From: Deltaproteobacteria bacterium
GTDB lineage: Bacteria > Desulfobacterota > BSN033 > UBA1163
Direction of reading: 5' to 3'
DNA length: 53,488 nt
NCBI GenBank assembly: GCA_016875195.1
Contig: VGRY01000024.1
Location: 1 to 53,488 of the forward strand
The notes under the pieces are model-generated. The model saw only the letters and a program-made list of their open reading frames with translations. It was not told the origin of the DNA and searched no databases. Below, one piece after another: positions 53,316-53,488 of this stretch; within the stretch, counting starts at the first letter, position 1; each line of letters begins with the position of its first letter. The translations under genes and the position numbers were made by a program.

Positions 53316-53344
53316 ATATTATCTGAAAAAAAGCTGTTTGTCAA
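53316..53344 (-). promoter_or_regulatory. Consensus promoter of the str-S10-spc-alpha cluster
   Basis: On the minus strand TTGACA (53344-53339) and TAATAT (53321-53316) are separated by exactly 17 bp. Transcription should start near 53309, about 80 nt before rpsL. Given only short gaps downstream, it may drive much of the 20-kb cluster. Confidence 0.85.
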
Positions 53345-53434
53345 TATTTTTTTAATTATAATTGTAACCCCTCAGTTACGGGGTGCAATTAAGAAGGGCT
53401 TGCGTTCTGATTCTCCGTGTGTTAAACATGAATC

Positions 53435-53488
53435 ATGAACGAAACGATCAAGTATCGGGGTAAGGTTTTTGGCCCAAGAGAGATCAAT
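53435..53488 (+). CDS. Start of a reading frame cut by the window edge
   Basis: ATG begins MNETIKYRGKVFGPREIN and runs off the right edge. The opening IKYRG with a following hydrophobic turn recalls DUF4338/DruA-type proteins and related transposase-linked proteins, but 18 residues do not allow a safe call. No clear Shine-Dalgarno is visible. It runs opposite to the ribosomal cluster. Confidence 0.3.
   Translation, partial: MNETIKYRGKVFGPREIN

Overview
The window looks like a chromosomal segment of a Gram-negative, anaerobic, Desulfobacterota-like (former Deltaproteobacteria) bacterium. The grounds are the ftsE-ftsX-envC-ctpA order, a TAT-exported four-cluster ferredoxin with a cytochrome b, rubrerythrin, a PilA under sigma-54 promoters with a GEMM riboswitch nearby, and short palindromic intergenic repeats of a kind common in that group. 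The species cannot be named from sequence alone. No rRNA, tRNA or CRISPR array was seen.

Layout. 1-290: a truncated transposase remnant. 297-6385 (+): an S1-domain protein, then the divisome/murein module ftsE, ftsX, an EnvC-like activator and ctpA. The FtsE copy has lost three ATPase residues. 6564-10011 (+): hydroxypyruvate isomerase, tartronate-semialdehyde reductase and an aldehyde dehydrogenase. 10426-12086 (+): a toxin-antitoxin operon behind a perfect palindrome and a near-consensus promoter, made of an MqsR-like toxin, an antitoxin joining a YgiT-type zinc finger, XRE domain and DUF4065/Panacea domain, and an unlisted 57-aa protein. 12165-21589 (-): a defence-type island with a winged-helix RadC, type I restriction genes hsdR-hsdM-hsdS, and then a PIN-GNAT-PUA-like fusion, an ASCH protein and an HExxH protein.

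21780-24817 (-): rubrerythrin, a small zinc-ribbon membrane protein, an MltB-like transglycosylase, a HAD phosphatase and a LysE-type exporter. 25116-27494: a DUF3047 protein (+) and a D-aminoacylase-like amidohydrolase (-). 27755-28760 (-): a pilin with its own sigma-54-like promoter, and upstream a second perfect sigma-54 promoter driving a GEMM riboswitch, terminator and 36-aa membrane peptide. 29094-31881 (+): a CsoR-type repressor followed by a ferredoxin/cytochrome b pair in which the cytochrome is fused to a copper-chaperone-like HMA domain, then an FmdB-type zinc ribbon. 32153-33292 (+): an acyl-CoA dehydrogenase. 33425-53228 (-): the full str-S10-spc-alpha cluster from rpsL to rplQ, behind a consensus promoter at 53316-53344. 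At the right edge a (+) reading frame enters.

Two themes stand out. Almost every gap, including those inside the ribosomal-protein cluster, holds an imperfect palindrome from one of several recurring families. The accessory regions hold four modules worth testing: the RNA-acting cassette behind the restriction system, the Panacea toxin-antitoxin operon, the riboswitch/sigma-54/micropeptide unit, and the metal-regulated cytochrome-HMA fusion.
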